Shown: piece by piece, positions 60,585-64,000 of the stretch | How positions within the stretch are numbered: the stretch's first letter is position 1 | How the letters are laid out: each line of letters starts with the position of its first letter | Assembly (NCBI RefSeq): GCF_008831285.2 | Contig: NC_045142.1 | Coordinates: forward strand, 20,339,354-20,403,353 | Direction: 5' to 3' | DNA length: 64,000 nt | Source of the DNA: Nymphaea colorata | Lineage: Eukaryota; Streptophyta; Magnoliopsida; Nymphaeales; Nymphaeaceae | Notes under the pieces: model-generated | What the model was told of the DNA's origin: nothing | Seen by the model: only the letters and a program-made list of their open reading frames with translations | Database searches by the model: none | Position numbers and translations under genes: made by a program

Positions 60585-61960
60585 ATGGCAGCCTTCTTCT
60601 CCCCCTTAGCATTCAGCCTCCTCCTGCACCAGCTCCTACTTGCAATACTGCCTAACCCTACCACAATCTTCGCTTCCAAACCTCTCGGCTTCTCTACAGA
60701 CCTCATTCATCGAGACTCATCCCTGTCACCTCTCTATGACCCTTCATCCACTCTAGTTCAACGAGCTTAGCAGGTGGGTCGGTGCTCCATGTTGCACTCC
60801 CGCAGCATTGCTTCACAGTTTGCCAATACCACCAGCATGATCTCCAGCCTCGTGATGGCTGGTCCTGGTGAGTTTCTCGTGAAACTCTCGCTAGGTACCC
60901 CATCCAGCCCATACTGGGCCATTATAGGCACTGGTAGCAACCTCATATGGACAACATGCCGCCATTGTGACAACTGCCCCGTCAAAACACCAATGTTTGA
61001 TCCACTTCAGTCGTCCACCTACAAGAACCAGAGATGCTCCACCAGCTTTTGCATGGAATTGCGCGACCATCGTTGCACCAGCACCAACTTTGCTGGTTCA
61101 GATATTCCTATGGGGACAATTCCAAAGTAGAAGGGGTCCTAGCCTCCGAGACGCTCCTGCTTGACATGGTGCCGACACCATCAAGCATGAAGGAATTGTC
61201 TTTGGTTGTGTTCATCATGAAGATAATCCTGATTCTGCCCTGCGTAAAGTTCTGGCCTTGTTGGCCTTGGCGTGATCCTCTCTCTCTTGTTAAACAGATT
61301 GGCTCTTCCTTGATGGCAAATTTGCTTACTGTCTTCCTCCATATAGTAATGAAAACAATTCTGCGGGACAGCTCAAATTCAGCGAGGACGCAAAGTTTTC
61401 AACCACAGAAGAGGTTCAAGAGACGCCGATGGCTCAGATGGTGGTGAAGGCAGCTTTTATGTGCACGTCCTGACAAATATAAGTGTCAAGAACAGCAGAC
61501 TCAACAACAATTTGGTGGTGCACAGACAACTGCATTGTTGGGAGATGCCAGATCGATCATCATAGACTCGGGTACCAGCCTGACTTTTCTTGCCAAAGAT
61601 GTGTATGGTCAAGTGGCAAATGCAGTGGCTAATGTCATAAACCGTGAATGCTTCTATCCTCCTGAGCAAGATTTGCTATGTTACCATGTAGAGAACAATG
61701 GTGATCCATATGAAGGGTTGCCGGAGATGACCTTTCATTTCACTAATGCAGACTGGAATCTGCCACTTTCAAATATCTTTGGAATGTTTAGAAGTGGAAT
61801 CGCCTGCTTAGCCATTAAAGATGGAGAGATGCCCATCTTTGGGAATATTGTGCAGCAGAACATGCATGTCAAGTATGATCTGGGCAACAGACTGCTTTCT
61901 TTTGCACCAATTGAATGTACACAGGGCTATGGTCCAGCCATGAAAAAGTCCAACATGTAG
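60585..61960 (+). pseudogene. Nepenthesin-like aspartic protease pseudogene (copy B)
   Basis: It starts MAAFFSPLAFSLLL (signal peptide) with propeptide STDLIHRDSSLSPLYDPSS. A TAG at about 60768-60770 interrupts the propeptide, where copy A has a sense codon (GAG) in the same frame. The first active site reads IIGTGSNLIW, so the catalytic Asp is replaced by Gly. The cysteine-rich insert deleted in copy A is present (RCSTSFCMEL...HRCTSTN). Frameshifts follow near 61095, 61165 and between 61200 and 61535. The last 141 codons (61535-61960) are open and contain DSGTSLTFL, DVYGQVANAVANVI and SFAPIECTQG. The normal stop after ECTQG is lost, adding ten residues (YGPAMKKSNM). Confidence 0.9.
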
Positions 61961-62007
61961 AAATGAATTGTTTATCATAGGAACAAAAGTTCTAGACTTT
62001 TGAGAAA
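61961..62007 (+). repeat. Short dispersed repeat after protease B
   Basis: The phrase aatgaattgtttatcatagg, continuing through ttctagactttt, also occurs at 19061-19105 and in part at 19156-19180. It lies directly between the protease B tail and the Copia-5 LTR. Confidence 0.75.
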
Positions 62008-62395
62008 TGACCTTCTTCTTGGAGAAAATATTCAGAAATTTCTGTAACATAGAGCTGTGCTAGATTTGTTAACAATGATAAGATCTATGGAACAGATACG
62101 ATCAGGATCAGTTACAAAGGATTTGGTACGGTTTCCAAAACTCAAGAGCTATTCAAACTGACCACTCTTCTCTAAATGAGAAAGAAATCATTTCTCCTCT
62201 CTTCTTCTATAATTCTGCCCAAATCTGTCGTGTAAATCAAGATCCTGAAATCAAGGATCTGAATTGTATAAAGTGAATATAAATATTTGCACTCTCTCTG
62301 TCTGGTTATAGAATAGAAGGGAGAGTCTTTGTGTGGATGTAGGCTGATTTTAGCCGAACCACGTTACACCTATGTGTTCATCTTTTCTTTTAACT
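62008..62395 (+). repeat. Copia-5 5' LTR
   Basis: This 388-bp sequence matches the Copia-1 LTR at over 90% by eye. A TATAAATA at 62278-62285 could drive transcription. The leader and primer site follow in the expected orientation. Confidence 0.82.
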
Positions 62396-62408
62396 TGGTA
62401 TCAGAGCC
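62396..62408 (+). promoter_or_regulatory. Copia-5 primer binding site
   Basis: TGGTATCAGAGCC, the plant copia initiator-tRNA-Met primer site, directly after the LTR. Confidence 0.92.
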
Positions 62409-63145
62409 TGCAACTGCTTTCATCGTGGTCTTCCGTATCATGCATCTTTCTAGAGCCATGCTTCACCTGTCTGGTGCACGACCATTGTTTCATGCTGACA
62501 CCATCATTTTCCAGCCACTCTCTTTGCTGCGTCCTCTATTGCGTCTCCTGTTCCTCTTCCTACATCCATAGTTTTTTGCGTGACAAGGGAACCACAGAGG
62601 AACGTGTGGTTTCATGCTCTTTTTTTTTTGTGGTGAGAAGTGAAAGCCACCAAGGCCTTCACCGAGGAGCGTGCTGCTTCCTGTCTTCACCGAGGAGTGT
62701 GCTTCACCGAGGAGCGTGATGCTCCTTTTAATGTTTGAACAAAGGTGTGGCACGAGTGTGTTGTTTGCTGCCTTCATCGAGGCACGTGCTTCCTTTTGGA
62801 GTGTGTTGTTTCTTGCCTTCACCGAGGCACGTGCCTCCTTTTTGTCTAAGGGGGCCACGCTCTTTCCAGCCTTCACCGAGGAGCACGCTGTTGATTTCTT
62901 TTTCTGTCTCTCAACAAGGGAAGGTCATGCTTTTCCAGCCCTCACCAAGGAGTGTGTTGTTTCCTTTTGTGTTCACATGTTCACCGAGGAGCGTGCTAAC
63001 AAGGGAATGCCACCGAGGCCTATCTTCCCTTTAGTCGCCCGATCCGCCTCCTCATCGCCTTTTTTGTTTATCAGACACAAATCGTATTGACTGTGTTCAT
63101 CGGCTGTTGATTGAACGAGGGAGAAATTTCTAGTATAATGTGGCT

Positions 63146-63245
63146 NNNNNNNNNNNNNNNNNNNNNNNNNNNNNNNNNNNNNNNNNNNNNNNNNNNNNNN
63201 NNNNNNNNNNNNNNNNNNNNNNNNNNNNNNNNNNNNNNNNNNNNN
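63146..63245. other. Assembly gap of exactly 100 N
   Basis: A run of 100 N, a common placeholder for a gap of unknown size. The left side ends inside Copia-5, and the right side begins inside a copy of the sequence at 59982. Confidence 0.98.
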
Positions 63246-63845
63246 GTTTAAGGAGGTCAATAGACAGGTTTTGGAGCAGGGACTACCATGTGTTACAGGG
63301 ACAGAGCCAAAAAAATTTCATGAGAAGGCCAATTAATGTTTTCTAAATTTTGACAAGGTCAAAATATCATTTTTCAAAATTTATTATAGGACAAGTGAAA
63401 TTTACTAAAATTTACATATAATTTTTTTAAAAAAAATTGAGGTGGGGCAGGGCCATGCGAGCCTCCCTTGGCTCCACCCTGATGCCTAAAAAAAAATTTT
63501 CAAACACCACTAGGACAACTCTTCTTCCAACATATTCAACAGTTATTGTGGTCACCTTAAGTAATACGTTAAAGTGTCTGCGCCTTCCTTTGTGTTTGAA
63601 AGTCTTCAAATGTTCGTGATTGTTATACCCTAAGCTTAACCATTGGAAGATGCTACCACTTTTCTCCATTGTGATGGTTACTGGTTACACAAAGGAATAC
63701 GTAACTCAGTTCAGCCACATGTCTTTTTTTTTTGCATAATTTGCAAATCCAAATCCTTCCCTTCATCAGCGGCCACCATAACTCTGACTTCCATTATAAA
63801 TATCAACACATTTCTCCTTAGTACATCAACCTTTTAGTCCTCACC
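63246..63845 (+). promoter_or_regulatory. Protease E upstream region
   Basis: Second copy of 59982-60584, with scattered small indels. It contains TATAAATA at 63795-63802, 51 bp before the ATG, and the ccattgg box near 63640. Confidence 0.75.
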
Positions 63846-64000
63846 ATGGCAGCCTTCTTCTCCGCCTTAGCATTAAGCCTCCTCCTGCAGCTGCTCCTAC
63901 TTGCAATACTGCCTAACCCTACCACAATCTTTGCTTCCAAACTTCTCGGCTTCTCTATAGACCTCATTCATCGAGACTCATCCCTGTCACCACTCTATGA
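63846..64000 (+). CDS. Nepenthesin-like aspartic protease (copy E), partial at window end
   Basis: The first 51 codons are visible: MAAFFSALALSLLLQLLLLA is a clear signal peptide. The family-typical propeptide segment FSIDLIHRDSSLSPLY follows. It is the same start as copies A and B, with no stop or frameshift in the visible part. The position of the copy B nonsense codon and both active sites lie beyond the window, so I cannot say whether this copy is functional. Start choice is supported by alignment with A and B and by the conserved TATA-to-ATG distance. Confidence 0.85.
   Translation, partial: MAAFFSALALSLLLQLLLLAILPNPTTIFASKLLGFSIDLIHRDSSLSPLY

Larger units (their letters stand above)
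62008..63145 (+). mobile_element. Copia-5: 5' LTR and leader, cut by the gap
   Basis: A plus-strand relative of Copia-1. It consists of the LTR (62008-62395), primer site and repeat-rich leader up to the first two codons of gag (ATG GCT at about 63139-63145), where the run of N begins. The body of the element may lie in the gap or be missing. No coding domain is visible. An open frame of 139 codons (62671-63090) spans the leader repeats and contains several FTEE(A/C/R/H) variants, but it is not conserved as a frame in Copia-1. Confidence 0.85.

Overview
This is nuclear DNA from a flowering plant. The evidence is nepenthesin-type (A1B) aspartic protease genes, plant-type Ty1/copia elements, a plant L1-type LINE, long AT/TG microsatellites and AT-rich spacers. 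I cannot name the species. No housekeeping gene, tRNA or rRNA gene was recognised. The window is an accessory, transposon-rich protease cluster made mostly of decayed genes.

Proteases. Five copies are visible, all intronless and none provably functional. Copy D (653-1689, minus) and copy C (49685-50669, plus) lack the signal peptide and propeptide and are badly broken. Copy A (41227-42542, plus) is nearly complete but carries one frameshift. Copy B (60585-61960, plus) has a nonsense codon, several frameshifts and a Gly in place of the first catalytic Asp. Copy E (63846 to the window end, plus) starts intact and is cut by the window edge. A, B and E share a promoter block of about 220 bp with a TATA box exactly 51 bp upstream of the ATG.

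Layout. 1-6185: protease relic D next to a LINE. 7846-15086: decayed copia elements (Copia-1 minus, Copia-2 plus, Copia-3 minus), with an inverted repeat-unit copy at 12195-13395. 15087-22084: spacer with an LTR-like relic and some exon-like fragments. 22085-34985: repeat unit 1, broken by an insertion of about 1 kb, a 4.1-kb putative solo LTR and a 3.4-kb insertion. 36756-43089: unit 2 with protease A. 43090-46912: Copia-4 with a well-defined 350-bp LTR. 46913-51303: the LINE plus protease C, which is an inverted copy of the left edge of the window. 52581-60584: units 3 and 4, leading to protease B. 62008-63145: 5' end of Copia-5. 63146-63245: a 100-N gap. 63246-64000: a second copy of the B promoter and the start of protease E.

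History (inference). A block of noncoding repeat unit plus protease gene was duplicated in tandem, giving units 1-4. A protease-LINE segment was also copied in inverted orientation about 42 kb away. Copia elements, solo LTRs and microsatellite growth then broke the array. Empty sites in the sister units date the solo LTR and its neighbour after the duplication. All identity estimates come from alignment by eye.
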